Positions 18,449 through 27,983 of a stretch of 64,000 bases of DNA are shown here, piece after piece. This stretch comes from Massilia putida (lineage in GTDB: Bacteria; Pseudomonadota; Gammaproteobacteria; Burkholderiales; Burkholderiaceae_D), in assembly GCF_001941825.1 (NCBI RefSeq), contig NZ_CP019038.1, positions 5,084,001 to 5,148,000 on the forward strand, in the 5' to 3' direction. A program made the position numbers and the translations under genes. Every line of letters begins with the position of its first letter. Position 1 is the stretch's first letter. Under the pieces are notes generated by a model. It ran no database searches. It was not told the origin of the DNA and saw only the letters and a list, made by a program, of their open reading frames with translations.

Positions 18449-18994
18449 TCACGCGCTGCCGGCTTTCGATGCCAGGCGGCGGAACGCGGCTTCCTGCTCG
18501 CGGTTCAGGCACCGCAACGGAATCGGCATCGCCCCGCGGTCATACATCACCAGAAATCCGCGGCGGTAGCGTCGCACGCCTCGGATGTCCGCCCAGCTGC
18601 GCACCAGCGTGCCGGCACGCGTGCTGCGTTCGATGCCGTCGCCGTCGATGCGGAAGGCGCAGTGCGGCATGCGGCGCTTCTTGACGAGGAAGACCGGAAT
18701 ACCGATCAGCGTGATGCAGGCGCAGGCCAGCGGTATCGTGATCCGGCGCAGTCGCACCGGCGGCGATGCGCGGCGCAGCGTGAACGACAGATGGTCGCGC
18801 AGGAAGCCCAGGTATTCGGACAAGCTGTAGACCGCGTCGAAACGGATCGACTGCGCGGCGGGCGGCGCGGCGGCGGGTTTGTCCGGCACGTCGACCGTCA
18901 GCGTGTGGCTGTCCGGGCGCCGTTCTTCCTGCCGCAGCACGTGCATTGCGACTGCCTTGCGATGCAGCGGGCGCGGGTGGCCGGTACCGAACAT
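18449..18994 (-). CDS. YcxB-like domain protein
   Basis: A 181-residue protein: a polar N-terminal region (about 1-80), one hydrophobic helix (RITIPLACACITLIGIPVFLV), then a compact strand-rich module CAFRIDGDGIERST...RSWADIRGVRRYRRGFLVMYDRGAMPIPLRCL. This C-terminal pattern (recognise a charged strand, then W-x-x-I, then I-P) matches the YcxB-like domain of small membrane proteins of unknown function. GGAGAG precedes the ATG by 6 nt. It converges on the preceding membrane-protein gene with a 10-nt gap. Confidence 0.72.
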   Translation of the reverse strand: MFGTGHPRPLHRKAVAMHVLRQEERRPDSHTLTVDVPDKPAAAPPAAQSIRFDAVYSLSEYLGFLRDHLSFTLRRASPPVRLRRITIPLACACITLIGIPVFLVKKRRMPHCAFRIDGDGIERSTRAGTLVRSWADIRGVRRYRRGFLVMYDRGAMPIPLRCLNREQEAAFRRLASKAGSA

Positions 18995-19180
18995 GGGGAC
19001 TCTCCAGCGTGAACTTTGTCGGCCATATGGATGCCGGGGCGTCTATTGCAATAGTGGCAAACACGTTATTTCAAGCATTGTGAAATTGTGAGAGCTTTTC
19101 GTTCACTTTGATCGATATACTGCCGGGTAAGGCCATTTCCTCTTAATCACCACGGGTATCCAGCGCGACGCCCTCCCTTT

Positions 19181-19621
19181 ATGTTTGTCGGGCAAATCAC
19201 CCTTCCTGAAAATGCCGATTTCGAATGCCTGTTGAACCAGGTATTGGCCTGGTGGCCGGACGAATTGATCGGCGACGACGGCGATGCCGGCGCCCGGCAA
19301 TCGTCGGTCGTGCGCCTGTACGAAGCCAGTATCGCGCCGCGCGCGATCCAGTCGGCCAGCATGCTGCTGGTGCAGCTCGACTGGGTGTTGTTCGGGATCG
19401 TCGTCGATTTATCGCGCAAGGTATCCCGGGTGCGTATCAAGGATATCCGCCCGCAACTCATCAAGGATAAATTCCACGCCTTGCTGACGAATATCGCATT
19501 GCCCCAATTGCTCGGCGAAAAAGATTGGGACGGTTCGTTCGAACGCGACGAGCTCGTGAATTATCTGCGCGCCGAGGACATGGTGGCAGCCACTCAGTCA
19601 ATATTTCGTTGTCGTGCATGA
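19181..19621 (+). CDS. Hypothetical protein
   Basis: A 146-residue, soluble-looking protein with no signal peptide. It is rich in hydrophobic/acidic heptad-like sequence (ASMLLVQLDWVLFGIVVDLSRKVSRVRIKDIRP) and ends CRA. I recognise no domain. No strong ribosome-binding site precedes the ATG. The flanking DNA (19022-19180 and 19622-19800) is visibly AT-richer than its surroundings, which could mark a recently acquired or weakly constrained locus, but codon use inside the gene looks ordinary for the window. Confidence 0.55.
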   Translation: MFVGQITLPENADFECLLNQVLAWWPDELIGDDGDAGARQSSVVRLYEASIAPRAIQSASMLLVQLDWVLFGIVVDLSRKVSRVRIKDIRPQLIKDKFHALLTNIALPQLLGEKDWDGSFERDELVNYLRAEDMVAATQSIFRCRA

Positions 19622-19642
19622 AATGAAGTCTTGCATTTCATG
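19617..19642. repeat. Inverted repeat over the end of the hypothetical gene
   Basis: CATGAAAT and ATTTCATG (8 bp) flank a 10-nt loop; the left arm includes the stop codon of the gene at 19181-19621. It is followed by TAGAATTATTTCC rather than a clean T-run, so it is at best a weak terminator. Confidence 0.35.
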
Positions 19643-19803
19643 TAGAATTATTTCCGGATGACATCGATATCAGTCGAAGACACTAGTGAAAGCGTCATGG
19701 ACTGAGGTCAAACAATGCCTTGATGCAATCACGTAAGCTGCTGGATGTTTTACCCTGCTGCGAAACATATTCATCAATCTCGGTCTCGGACAATGGAAAC
19801 GGA

Positions 19804-21507
19804 ATGAATATCAAAAACTGGAAAATCGGTACTCGACTGGGCGGGGCTTTTGCGCTGTTGCTCTTCCTGCTGACGGCATGTATTTGGTTCGGTATTGCCA
19901 GCTTGCGGCTATTGAATGACGGTACGACCAGAATCGTCGATGAGGATTATCCCAAGACGATATTGGCGTACGAAAGCCTTGATGTGGTGAACCGCAATGC
20001 CCGCGCCATGCGCAATATGCTCCTGTCGGATAATCCGGAAGACCTGGCGCGGGAACGGCAGACCGTGCTCCAGAACCGAAAGGAAAACTCCGCCAATCTC
20101 GACAAACTGGCGGTCCTGATCAAATCCGATGAGGGCAAGGTCAAGCTGAAAGCCGTGCAGGACGCCAGGGAGCTGTACCGTGCGGCGCAACAGACCTTTC
20201 TCGAAATGATGGATGCCGGCAAAAAACAGGAAGCCACAACCTTCCTGCTGACGCAGATCCGCAAGGACCAGCGCACCTATTTCGACGCCGTCCGGGAATT
20301 GATCAAGTTTCAGGACGAGCGCGTCATCGACAGCGGCCACCGTGCCGAGGAAACCTATCGGTCGACGGTCGCGTGGCTGACGGGCCTGGCGGCATTGGCG
20401 CTTGTGCTCGGTGTGGTCGTGGCCGTCTGGATCACGCGCTCGATCACGGGACCGCTCCGGCAGGCGGTGGATGTGGCGCGCACCGTGGCCACGGGCGACC
20501 TGACCGCCAGGATCGACGTGCATTCGGAGGATGAGACCGGCCAGCTGTTACAAGCGTTGCGCGACATGAACGAGGCGCTGGTCAGGATCGTCGGCGAAGT
20601 GCGCAGCGGCACCGACACCATCGCGGCCGCCTCGCAGCAGATCGCGACCGGCAACGCCGACCTGTCCTCGCGCACGGAGGAGCAGGCGTCCTCGCTGGAA
20701 GAAACGGCGTCGTCGATGGAAGAGTTGACGTCGACCGTGAGACAGAACGCGGACAATGCGCGCCAGGCGAACCGGTTCGCCGTGTCCGCATCGGAAGTGG
20801 CGGCGAAAGGCGGGACGGTGATGTCGGAAGTGGTCGACACCATGGGCGCGATCAACGAATCGGCGCGCAAGATCGTCGACATCATCGCCGTCATCGACGG
20901 CATCGCCTTCCAGACCAATATCCTGGCACTGAATGCGGCCGTCGAAGCGGCGCGCGCGGGCGAGCAGGGAAGGGGCTTTGCCGTCGTCGCGTCCGAAGTG
21001 CGCAGCCTGGCCCAGCGCAGCGCGGCTGCCGCGAAGGAAATCAAGGCGTTGATCGACAACTCCGTGGCAAAGGCGGACGCGGGCAGCAACCTCGTGAACC
21101 AGGCCGGCACGACGATGCGCGAAGTCGTCGAGAGCATCAAGCGGGTGACGGACATCATGGGCGAGATCAGCGCGGCCAGCCAGGAGCAGACCGAGGGCAT
21201 CGGCCAGGTGCAGCTTGCGATTTCGCAGATGGACCAGACCACGCAGCAGAACGCCGCGCTGGTGGAAGAGGCGGCCGCCGCGTCCGAATCGCTGCGGGAG
21301 CAGGCGGCCAAGCTGTCGCAGACGGTGGCCGTGTTCCGGCTTGACGGTTCGCAGGCCCGGGTCGCTCGGGTAGCGCTACCCAGGACGAACGTCGCGCCGT
21401 TGAAAAAGAAGCCTGCGGCGGCGGCACCGGCATGGGCGCCGGCCGAGCCGTTGCGGGTCAAGCGTCTGGCGAGCGCCGGCAGCGGCGACGAGTGGGAAGA
21501 GTTCTGA
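19804..21507 (+). CDS. Methyl-accepting chemotaxis protein
   Basis: A 567-residue transmembrane chemoreceptor. TM1 about 13-34, a periplasmic four-helix-bundle sensor domain to about 188, TM2 about 190-210, HAMP about 211-265, and a long cytoplasmic signalling coiled coil with the conserved hairpin tip [40 protein letters not shown]. The C-terminus is EWEEF after a flexible linker, matching the NWETF-like pentapeptide that tethers CheR and CheB. The ligand is unknown. I chose the ATG at 19804 so that TM1 sits at the usual place; an in-frame ATG at 19720 would add 28 residues. No che genes are adjacent. Confidence 0.95.
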   Translation: MNIKNWKIGTRLGGAFALLLFLLTACIWFGIASLRLLNDGTTRIVDEDYPKTILAYESLDVVNRNARAMRNMLLSDNPEDLARERQTVLQNRKENSANLDKLAVLIKSDEGKVKLKAVQDARELYRAAQQTFLEMMDAGKKQEATTFLLTQIRKDQRTYFDAVRELIKFQDERVIDSGHRAEETYRSTVAWLTGLAALALVLGVVVAVWITRSITGPLRQAVDVARTVATGDLTARIDVHSEDETGQLLQALRDMNEALVRIVGEVRSGTDTIAAASQQIATGNADLSSRTEEQASSLEETASSMEELTSTVRQNADNARQANRFAVSASEVAAKGGTVMSEVVDTMGAINESARKIVDIIAVIDGIAFQTNILALNAAVEAARAGEQGRGFAVVASEVRSLAQRSAAAAKEIKALIDNSVAKADAGSNLVNQAGTTMREVVESIKRVTDIMGEISAASQEQTEGIGQVQLAISQMDQTTQQNAALVEEAAAASESLREQAAKLSQTVAVFRLDGSQARVARVALPRTNVAPLKKKPAAAAPAWAPAEPLRVKRLASAGSGDEWEEF

Positions 21508-21580
21508 CCGGCTTTTCAAGCGGCCAGGCGTTCGCCGCTCGCCAGGATGTGATGGCGGCGCCGCGCCTGCGCTCGCTCGG

Positions 21581-22531
21581 CTAGAACCCGATGCGCCCCT
21601 TGCCCGGCGTCGGCTTGAGCCGGATATCGCCAGCCATCACGTGCGCGCGCCCGTCCGCGACCGCGTAGCCGAGCCCATCCAATAAGGTCTTGCGCAAATC
21701 GCGCGGCGAGACGCCCGCGAGCTTGTCCAGCACCACGTCGCCCAGCAAAGGATCGAACGCGGTCAGGTTCAGTTCGCGCAGCAGCCCGGCATACATGCGC
21801 TGGGCGATGCCGGCCGCCTGTTCGGGTGTCGGCGCCGGCACTTCGTAGACGGCCATCCGGTTCAGCAGCGGGTGCGGGATGCCTTCGGTGGAATTTGCCG
21901 TGAGCACCCAGAAGATCTGCGAGGCGTCGATGTCGACATCGATGAACTCGTCGCGGAAGGCGCTGGCCGTTTCCGGTTCCAGCAGTTGATAGAGTGCCGC
22001 GAGCGGGTCGGATTGCGAGGAGCCCGATGCCTTTTCCACCTCGTCCAGCACGATCACCGGATTCGCGAATTGCCCGCGCACGAGGCGTTCGGCCACCTTG
22101 CCGCACTTGGCGCCGCGCCAGCTGGCGGAGCTGCCCGTGATGACGAAACCGGCCGACAGGGCGTTCATGCTGATCAGTTCGCAGTCGGTCTGCATGACTT
22201 TGGCCAGGCGCTTGGCGAAATGGGTCTTGCCCACGCCCGGGCCGCCCAGCAGCAGGATCGGCATGACGTTGAAACCCTTGTCGCCGGCATGGGCCAGGCG
22301 CAGGTAGCGCGCCAGGTCGTCCAGCACTTCGTCGAAATTGGGACATTCGTCGAACAGCGGATCGAGCGCGTCGATGGAAGAGGGCGTGGTGACGAAACGT
22401 TCGGCACCGGTCTCGAGCATGCGTTCATAGAAGGCTTCGAGCTCGGGCGAACGTCCGCGGCTGCGGTCGAGCGCGCCCTGAACCTCGTTGAGGTCATACA
22501 CAGCGCGGCTGCGGGCCAATGTGATGCTCAT
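21581..22531 (-). CDS. AAA+ ATPase related to the Lon ATPase module
   Basis: A 316-residue protein with Walker A GGPGVGKTHFAKRLA (about 95-109), Walker B NPVIVLDEVEKA, sensor 1 FWVLTANS, arginine finger region HPLLNRMAVYEV, and sensor 2 in GVSPRDLRKTLLDGL. These resemble the ATPase module of Lon, but the polypeptide ends at KGRIGF right after the lid domain; there is no Ser-Lys protease domain and no long N-terminal Lon domain. It probably acts as a remodelling ATPase of unknown substrate. GGAGA lies 6 nt from the ATG at 22531. It is transcribed divergently from the dcw cluster. Confidence 0.82.
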   Translation of the reverse strand: MSITLARSRAVYDLNEVQGALDRSRGRSPELEAFYERMLETGAERFVTTPSSIDALDPLFDECPNFDEVLDDLARYLRLAHAGDKGFNVMPILLLGGPGVGKTHFAKRLAKVMQTDCELISMNALSAGFVITGSSASWRGAKCGKVAERLVRGQFANPVIVLDEVEKASGSSQSDPLAALYQLLEPETASAFRDEFIDVDIDASQIFWVLTANSTEGIPHPLLNRMAVYEVPAPTPEQAAGIAQRMYAGLLRELNLTAFDPLLGDVVLDKLAGVSPRDLRKTLLDGLGYAVADGRAHVMAGDIRLKPTPGKGRIGF

Positions 22532-22724
22532 GGCGTTCTCCTGCACGGTAGTACGGACTCACTTATAATGCCGGCTCCCCGAAAACCGCCAAGTGAGCCG
22601 AAACGGCCGGGTGATCGCCTCGCCTTCATCCTAACCCGCCCGGCATTGCTTCGCAATTTCCTGTCGTGCTGGGCATGTTGCAATAAGGCAACTTACCGAT
22701 AGTCAGCACATATCGTTCATCAAA

Positions 22725-22771
22725 GGTAAAACACATGTGTGCAGATGAGGTTGCACATGCATTCTTTTACC
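22725..22771. repeat. Nested inverted repeat in the AAA+ ATPase / mraZ gap
   Basis: An outer pair GGTAAAA / TTTTACC (22725-22731 and 22765-22771) encloses an inner pair TGTGCA / TGCACA (22738-22743 and 22752-22757) with an 8-nt centre. It lies in an AT-rich stretch between divergent genes, where an operator or an mRNA-leader structure for the minus-strand gene would be expected. The rest of the 22532-23004 gap holds the mraZ promoter and MraZ boxes listed separately. Confidence 0.4.
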
Positions 22772-22877
22772 TAAGTGCCTAATTTTGCTCAACATTTTTA
22801 CTTGAGCTTCCGTCAAGTAAGTTCGCTAAGTCATTGGTTTCATTGGCAATTTTCGCGTTTTTCAAACGTGAATTCGC

Positions 22878-22906
22878 TTGACCACAGACAACGCTTCCTC
22901 TAAAGT
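22878..22906 (+). promoter_or_regulatory. dcw cluster promoter (Pmra-like)
   Basis: TTGACC and TAAAGT are separated by exactly 17 nt, a good sigma70 arrangement (five of six and four of six consensus bases). Transcription would start near 22913, inside the MraZ boxes, and read mraZ through at least ftsA. Confidence 0.7.
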
Positions 22907-22950
22907 GGGAAACGGTGGCAAAAAGTGCAGTTTTGTGGGAGATCGGTGGG
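22905..22950 (+). promoter_or_regulatory. MraZ operator: direct repeats with 10-bp period
   Basis: GTGGG, GTGGC, GTGCA and GTGGG begin at 22905, 22915, 22925 and 22935, exactly 10 bp apart, and a fifth GTGGG begins at 22946. MraZ binds tandem TGGGN boxes on one helix face in front of its own gene, and repression of dcw by MraZ is established in other bacteria. The third box is degenerate. The array overlaps the -10 element and the expected transcription start of the promoter at 22878-22906. Confidence 0.8.
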
Positions 22951-23004
22951 TCTCCCGGCGCCTAAAAATAATCAGACTGATAACTCTCCAAAACTAGGTA
23001 CAAC

Positions 23005-23433
23005 GTGTTTCAGGGCGCGTCAGCGATCAATCTCGATGCTAAAGGACGGATGTCAATACCGGCCAAGCATCGCGACGCCTTGATGCAGCAATGTGAAGGC
23101 CGTATGACGCTCACGAAGCACCCGCATGGTTGCCTGTTGTTCTTCCCGCGCCCGGTGTGGGAAGAACATCGCGAACAGATCGCCGCCTGGCCGATGTCGG
23201 CACGGGCGTGGCAACGCATTTTCCTGGGGAACGCCTGCGATGTCGAGATGGACGGCGCGGGTCGGGTGCTCATTTCGCCCGAGCTGCGCAATGCAGTTGG
23301 TTTGGAGAAGGAAGTGATGATGCTCGGGATGGGGACCCATTTCGAGATCTGGGACGCCGCCAAGCTGGCAGAAAACGAGGCCCAAGCCGTCGCGGGCGGC
23401 ATGCCCGATGTCCTTTCCAACTTCTCCTTCTAA
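23005..23433 (+). CDS. mraZ: Transcriptional regulator MraZ
   Basis: A 142-residue DNA-binding protein with two AbrB-like half domains: [24 protein letters not shown] at the N-terminus and the second copy [25 protein letters not shown]. It forms a ring that binds repeated TGGG boxes and represses its own cluster. The start codon is GTG; no strong ribosome-binding site is visible. First gene of the dcw cluster, with rsmH 8 nt downstream. Confidence 0.97.
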   Translation: MFQGASAINLDAKGRMSIPAKHRDALMQQCEGRMTLTKHPHGCLLFFPRPVWEEHREQIAAWPMSARAWQRIFLGNACDVEMDGAGRVLISPELRNAVGLEKEVMMLGMGTHFEIWDAAKLAENEAQAVAGGMPDVLSNFSF

Positions 23434-23441
23434 GGCGCCGC

Positions 23442-24416
23442 ATGAATGTGACTCAGCCGGTGCCCGGTTTGCAGCATCGTACGGTGCTGTTGGATGAAGC
23501 AGTCGATGCCCTTGCCCTCGAAGGCGGGCGCGCTGCGGGTACGTATATAGATGGCACGTTCGGCCGCGGCGGTCATAGCCGGCTGATCCTGTCGAAACTG
23601 GCGCCCGAGGGGCGCCTGATCGGTTTCGACAAGGATCCCCAGGCGATCGCGACGGCCGGGCAGATGAACGATCCGCGCTTTTCGATCGTGCACGACAGCT
23701 TCGCGACGATGCGCGAAGCGTTGGGGGCACGGGGCGTGCACCAGGTCGACGGCATCCTGCTGGACCTGGGCATCTCCTCGCCCCAGGTGGACGACGCGAG
23801 CCGGGGCTTCAGCTTCCGCAACGACGGTCCTCTGGACATGCGGATGGATACGACACGGGGCATCTCCGCCGCCGCATGGCTGGCCGAGGTGCCGGAGAGA
23901 CAACTGGAAAAGGTGATTCGCGATTATGGGGAAGAACGGTTTGCTTTTCAGATTGCAAAGGCGATTGTTGCTCGCCGGGCAGTCGAACCAATTTCAAGCA
24001 CACGACAGCTTGCCGCAATCGTGGCAAACGCGGTCAAAACCCGGGAGAAAGGTAAGGATCCGGCAACCCGCACCTTTCAGGCTATCCGGATTTTCATCAA
24101 TCAAGAGCTTGAGGACCTTGAAGCAGGTTTGAACGCGGCTTTTGAACTGCTGGCGCCCGGCGGGCGCCTGTCCGTGATCAGCTTCCATTCGCTGGAAGAC
24201 CGCATGGTCAAGCAGTTCCTCGCGTCCAAAGCCAACGTCGAGCAGCCGGATCGCCGGCTGCCGATTCGTGCCGTCGATCTGCCCCAGCCCTTGATGAAGT
24301 TGATCAGCAAGACGAAACCCTCCGACGTGGAAGTCGAGGCCAATCCGCGCGCCCGTTCTGCGGTGCTGCGCGTGGCCGAGCGCCTGGGCGCGCGCGCCGC
24401 GGGGGATGCCGTATGA
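23442..24416 (+). CDS. rsmH: 16S rRNA (cytosine1402-N4)-methyltransferase RsmH
   Basis: A 324-residue SAM-dependent methyltransferase that modifies C1402 in the ribosomal P site. The N-terminal [13 protein letters not shown], the SAM-binding [10 protein letters not shown], the catalytic-region [23 protein letters not shown] and the late [12 protein letters not shown] are all present. I chose ATG 23442, 8 nt after the mraZ stop. It overlaps ftsL by 4 nt. Confidence 0.97.
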   Translation: MNVTQPVPGLQHRTVLLDEAVDALALEGGRAAGTYIDGTFGRGGHSRLILSKLAPEGRLIGFDKDPQAIATAGQMNDPRFSIVHDSFATMREALGARGVHQVDGILLDLGISSPQVDDASRGFSFRNDGPLDMRMDTTRGISAAAWLAEVPERQLEKVIRDYGEERFAFQIAKAIVARRAVEPISSTRQLAAIVANAVKTREKGKDPATRTFQAIRIFINQELEDLEAGLNAAFELLAPGGRLSVISFHSLEDRMVKQFLASKANVEQPDRRLPIRAVDLPQPLMKLISKTKPSDVEVEANPRARSAVLRVAERLGARAAGDAV

Positions 24417-24685
24417 GCGGTAAGATCAACGTCGTGCTGACCACGCTGCTGGTTGGCTGCGCGCTGTCGGTCGTGAACGCGCGCTATCAGGCCCGCCACC
24501 TGTTCATCGACCAGGAAAGGCTGGTGCAGCAGCAGCGCCAGCTCGAGGTCGACTGGGCCCAGCTCCAGCTCGACCAGTCCACGCTCGGCAAGAACGAACG
24601 CATCGAACAGATCGCGCGCTCGGAGCTGAACATGGCGCCTTTGAGCCCGGCGCGTACCCAATACTTGACGGAAGGCGGCAAATGA
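24413..24685 (+). CDS. ftsL: Cell division protein FtsL
   Basis: A 90-residue bitopic protein: one TM helix near the N-terminus ([17 protein letters not shown]), then a periplasmic leucine-zipper-like coiled coil (residues about 33-60, [20 protein letters not shown]) and a short C-terminal part. With FtsQ and FtsB it forms the FtsQLB complex that activates FtsWI. Its position between rsmH and ftsI and its 4-nt overlaps with both confirm the identity despite poor conservation. Confidence 0.95.
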   Translation: MSGKINVVLTTLLVGCALSVVNARYQARHLFIDQERLVQQQRQLEVDWAQLQLDQSTLGKNERIEQIARSELNMAPLSPARTQYLTEGGK

Positions 24686-26451
24686 AGGCCGGCACCAACG
24701 GATCCCGCGTCGCCGCCGCCAAGGGCGTGGCGTTTTCCAAGAGTCCCGTGCTGGCCGTGCGCCTGCCGGACTGGCGTTCGCGCGTCGTCCTGTTCGTGCT
24801 GTTCGCCGCCTTCCTCGCGCTGGCCGGGCGCGCGCTGTGGCTGCAGGGCGTCTCCAACCAGTTCCTGCAAAAGCAGGGCGCGAGCCGCTACGAGCGCACG
24901 CTCGAACTGCCGGCCACGCGCGGCAAGATCTTCGACCGCAACGGCATCGTGCTCGCGTCGTCGCTGCCCGTGAAGGCCGTGTGGGCGATCCCCGAGGACG
25001 TGCTGAATTCGCCGCGTCCCAAGCTGCGCGAACTGGCGCAGCTGCTCGACCTGCCGGAGGCCGAGCTGCTGAAGAAGCTCGATTCCGACCGCACCTTCGT
25101 CTACCTGAAGCGCCAGGTCGAGATGGACGTCATCGCCAAGATCGAAAAGCTCGGCATCGACGGCCTCGACACCCGCAAGGAATACAAGCGCTATTACCCG
25201 CAGGGCGAGGTGATGGCGCACATCGTCGGCTTCACGAACGTGGAAGACGTCGGCCAGGAAGGCATCGAACTCGCGCAGCAGAAGAACCTCGTCGGCCAGA
25301 CCGGCAGCCGGCGCGTGATCAAGGACCGCCTGGGCCGCATCGTCGAGGACGTGGGCCTGTCGCGCGAACCGCACGACGGCAAGGATCTGACCCTGTCGGT
25401 CGACTCCAAGCTGCAGTACATCGCCTTCAACAGCGTCAAGGACGCCGTCGAGAAGTTCCACGCCAAGGCGGGCGCCGCCATCGTGCTGGACGTGCACACG
25501 GGCGAGGTGCTGGCGCTCACCAACTGGCCGACCTATAACCCGAACGACCGCTCGCACCTGACGGGCGAGCAGCTGCGCAACCGCGTCATCACCGACACGT
25601 TCGAACCGGGTTCGACGCTGAAACCGTTCACCGTCGCGCTGGCGCTGGACAGGGGCCTGATCAAGCCGACCACGCTGTTCGACACCGGCAACGGCCGCTA
25701 CCAGACCGGCGGCCACACGATCCGCGACACGCACCCGCACGGCGTCATCGATGTCAGTACGATCATCCAGAAGTCGTCGAACATCGGTACGACCAAGATT
25801 TCGGAATTGTTGTCGGCCCAGGACATGTGGGAGATGTTCACCAAGGTCGGCTTCGGCCAGGCGCCGCGCTTCGGCTTCCCCGGCGCCACGGCCGGCCGTC
25901 TGCGTCCCTACAAATCCTGGCCGATCGTGGCCAAGGCCAACATGTCGTTCGGCCAGGGCATTTCGATGTCGCTGCTGCAGCTGGCGCGCGCCTGGATGAT
26001 CTTCGCGCGCGACGGCGACATCATCCCGCTGTCGTTCCAGAAGGTCACCGAAAAGCCGGTCGGCCAGCAGATCATCTCGCCGAAAGTCGCGGCCCAGGTC
26101 CGCACGATGGTCGAATCGGTCGTGAGCCCGCAGGGCACGGCGCCGCAGGCGCAGGTCGCGGGTTACCGCATCGGCGGCAAGACCGGCACGGCGCAGAAAG
26201 TCATCAACGGCCGCTATTCGCAGACGCACTACGTCGGTTCCTTCGTCGGCATCGCGCCGATGAGCAATCCGCGCTTCGTCATCGCCGTGATGATCGACGA
26301 TCCCTCCGGGCCGTTCCACACCGGCGGCGCGGTGGCGGCGCCGACGTTCGCGACACTCGCGGCGAATGCGATGCGGGCCGAGAACATACCGCCCGATTCA
26401 TCGGTCACCGACATCATCATCCCGGAACATCCTCTCGAGGAGAGCAATTGA
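24682..26451 (+). CDS. ftsI: Septal peptidoglycan transpeptidase FtsI (PBP3)
   Basis: A 589-residue class B penicillin-binding protein. A TM helix (about 36-52, VLFVLFAAFLALAGRAL) is followed by the dimerisation domain (RGKIFDRNG) and the transpeptidase domain. Catalytic motifs are SxxK at Ser311 (STLK), SxN at 365-367 (SSN) and KTGT at about 500-503. It cross-links peptidoglycan at the septum together with the glycosyltransferase FtsW, encoded further downstream. It overlaps ftsL by 4 nt and murE by 1 nt. Confidence 0.97.
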   Translation: MKAGTNGSRVAAAKGVAFSKSPVLAVRLPDWRSRVVLFVLFAAFLALAGRALWLQGVSNQFLQKQGASRYERTLELPATRGKIFDRNGIVLASSLPVKAVWAIPEDVLNSPRPKLRELAQLLDLPEAELLKKLDSDRTFVYLKRQVEMDVIAKIEKLGIDGLDTRKEYKRYYPQGEVMAHIVGFTNVEDVGQEGIELAQQKNLVGQTGSRRVIKDRLGRIVEDVGLSREPHDGKDLTLSVDSKLQYIAFNSVKDAVEKFHAKAGAAIVLDVHTGEVLALTNWPTYNPNDRSHLTGEQLRNRVITDTFEPGSTLKPFTVALALDRGLIKPTTLFDTGNGRYQTGGHTIRDTHPHGVIDVSTIIQKSSNIGTTKISELLSAQDMWEMFTKVGFGQAPRFGFPGATAGRLRPYKSWPIVAKANMSFGQGISMSLLQLARAWMIFARDGDIIPLSFQKVTEKPVGQQIISPKVAAQVRTMVESVVSPQGTAPQAQVAGYRIGGKTGTAQKVINGRYSQTHYVGSFVGIAPMSNPRFVIAVMIDDPSGPFHTGGAVAAPTFATLAANAMRAENIPPDSSVTDIIIPEHPLEESN

Positions 26452-27983
26452 TGGCCGAGACGCCGAACATCATCGATTGGATTCGGGCCGCCGCACCAGG
26501 CGGCCGTCTCGTTTCCGACTCGCGCCGCGTGCGCCACGGCGACGTGTTCTTCGCCTATCCGGGCGAAGCCGCCGACGGCCGCCGTTTCATTCCCTCCGCC
26601 GTCGAGAACGGTGCCGCCGCGGTCGTGTACGAAGGACGCGATTTCGCTTTCGACGGGTCGCTCGCCGTCCCGCACCTGGCCGTGCAGGACCTGAAGCAGA
26701 ACGCCGGCCCGATCGCGCACGCCTACTACGGCGCGCCGGATGCCGGCATGTTCACCGTCGGCGTCACGGGCACGAACGGCAAGACGTCGTGCGCGCTGTG
26801 GACGGCGCAGGCGCTGGCCACGCTCGGCGAGACCAGTGCCGTCATCGGCACCCTGGGCGTGGGCTTCGTGCGCGGCCGCGCCGAGCCGGAATTCGACGCG
26901 ACCGGCTACACGACGCCGGACGCCGTGCTGCTGGCGACGGAACTGGCCAGGCTGCGCGATGCGGGCGCGACGTCGCTCGCCATCGAAGTGTCGTCGATCG
27001 GCCTCGTGGAGAACCGCACGGCCGGCATGCACTTCGACGTGGCCGTCTTCACGAACCTCACGCGCGACCACCTCGACTATCACGGCGACATGTCCGCCTA
27101 CGAGGCCGCCAAGCGCCGGCTGTTCGACTGGCCCGGCCTGAAAACCGCCGTCGTCAACCTGGACGACCAAGCGGGCGTGCGCATCGCGCAGCACCTGCGC
27201 GATGCGCGGCAGGACGTCGCCGTCATCGGCTACACGCTGCGCACCGTGCACGAACAACCGGTACTGGACGGCGTGGCCGTGCTGCGCGCTTCGAGCCTGC
27301 GCAGCCGTCCGAACGGCAGCGAATTCCATATCGAGTCGCCGTACGGCAGTGCCGTCGTGCGCACGCACATGGTGGGCCACTTCAACGCAAGCAATGCCCT
27401 CGCGGTGCTGGGCACGCTGCTGGCGAAGGGCGTGGCGTTGCGCGCCGCGCTCGACGCGATCGAGGCGCTCGTGCCGGCCCCGGGCCGCATGCAGCAGATC
27501 GGCGGCCAGGATGCGCCGATGGTCGTGATCGATTACGCCCACACGCCGGACGCGCTGGAAAAGACGCTGGAGGCGCTGCGCCAGGTCGCGCACGAGCGTG
27601 GCGGCCGGTTGTGGTGCGTGTTCGGCTGCGGCGGCGACCGCGATCCGGGCAAGCGTCCGCAGATGGGCCGTATCGCGCAGATGGCGGAGCACGTGCTCGT
27701 CACGAGCGACAACCCGCGCAGCGAGGATCCGCGCGCCATCATCGACCAGATCGTGGCCGGCATGGACCCGCGCCACCCGACGTCGACGTACCAGGCCATC
27801 GAGGACCGCGCCGCCGCGATCCTGTCGGCCGTGAAGCATGCCGCCAAGCCGGACGTGATCCTGCTGGCGGGGAAGGGCCACGAGCCGTACCAGGAAATCA
27901 AAGGCCGGAAGATGCCGTTTTCCGATGCCGACCACGCGGCGCTTGCCCTGACCGCGCGGCTGACGATGATGAGGACTGTTTGA
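26451..27983 (+). CDS. murE: UDP-MurNAc-L-Ala-D-Glu:meso-diaminopimelate ligase
   Basis: A 510-residue Mur ligase. The ATP loop is TGTNGKTSCALW, and the third domain carries DNPR (420-423), the signature of the meso-diaminopimelate-adding type, so a meso-DAP peptidoglycan is predicted. The later GKGHEPYQEI is also typical. It adds the third residue of the stem peptide in the cytosol. The ATG at 26451 overlaps the ftsI stop (TGATG). Confidence 0.97.
   Translation: MAETPNIIDWIRAAAPGGRLVSDSRRVRHGDVFFAYPGEAADGRRFIPSAVENGAAAVVYEGRDFAFDGSLAVPHLAVQDLKQNAGPIAHAYYGAPDAGMFTVGVTGTNGKTSCALWTAQALATLGETSAVIGTLGVGFVRGRAEPEFDATGYTTPDAVLLATELARLRDAGATSLAIEVSSIGLVENRTAGMHFDVAVFTNLTRDHLDYHGDMSAYEAAKRRLFDWPGLKTAVVNLDDQAGVRIAQHLRDARQDVAVIGYTLRTVHEQPVLDGVAVLRASSLRSRPNGSEFHIESPYGSAVVRTHMVGHFNASNALAVLGTLLAKGVALRAALDAIEALVPAPGRMQQIGGQDAPMVVIDYAHTPDALEKTLEALRQVAHERGGRLWCVFGCGGDRDPGKRPQMGRIAQMAEHVLVTSDNPRSEDPRAIIDQIVAGMDPRHPTSTYQAIEDRAAAILSAVKHAAKPDVILLAGKGHEPYQEIKGRKMPFSDADHAALALTARLTMMRTV

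Noticed and set aside
24487..26319. A 610-codon minus-strand frame opposite ftsI
   Set aside because: Arg/Asp/Val-rich shadow of a high-GC gene; ftsI carries all penicillin-binding motifs.
26366..27982. N-terminal extension of the murF frame
   Set aside because: The murF family starts at [15 protein letters not shown] near 27983 and overlaps the murE stop; the upstream part is the murE gene read in another frame.
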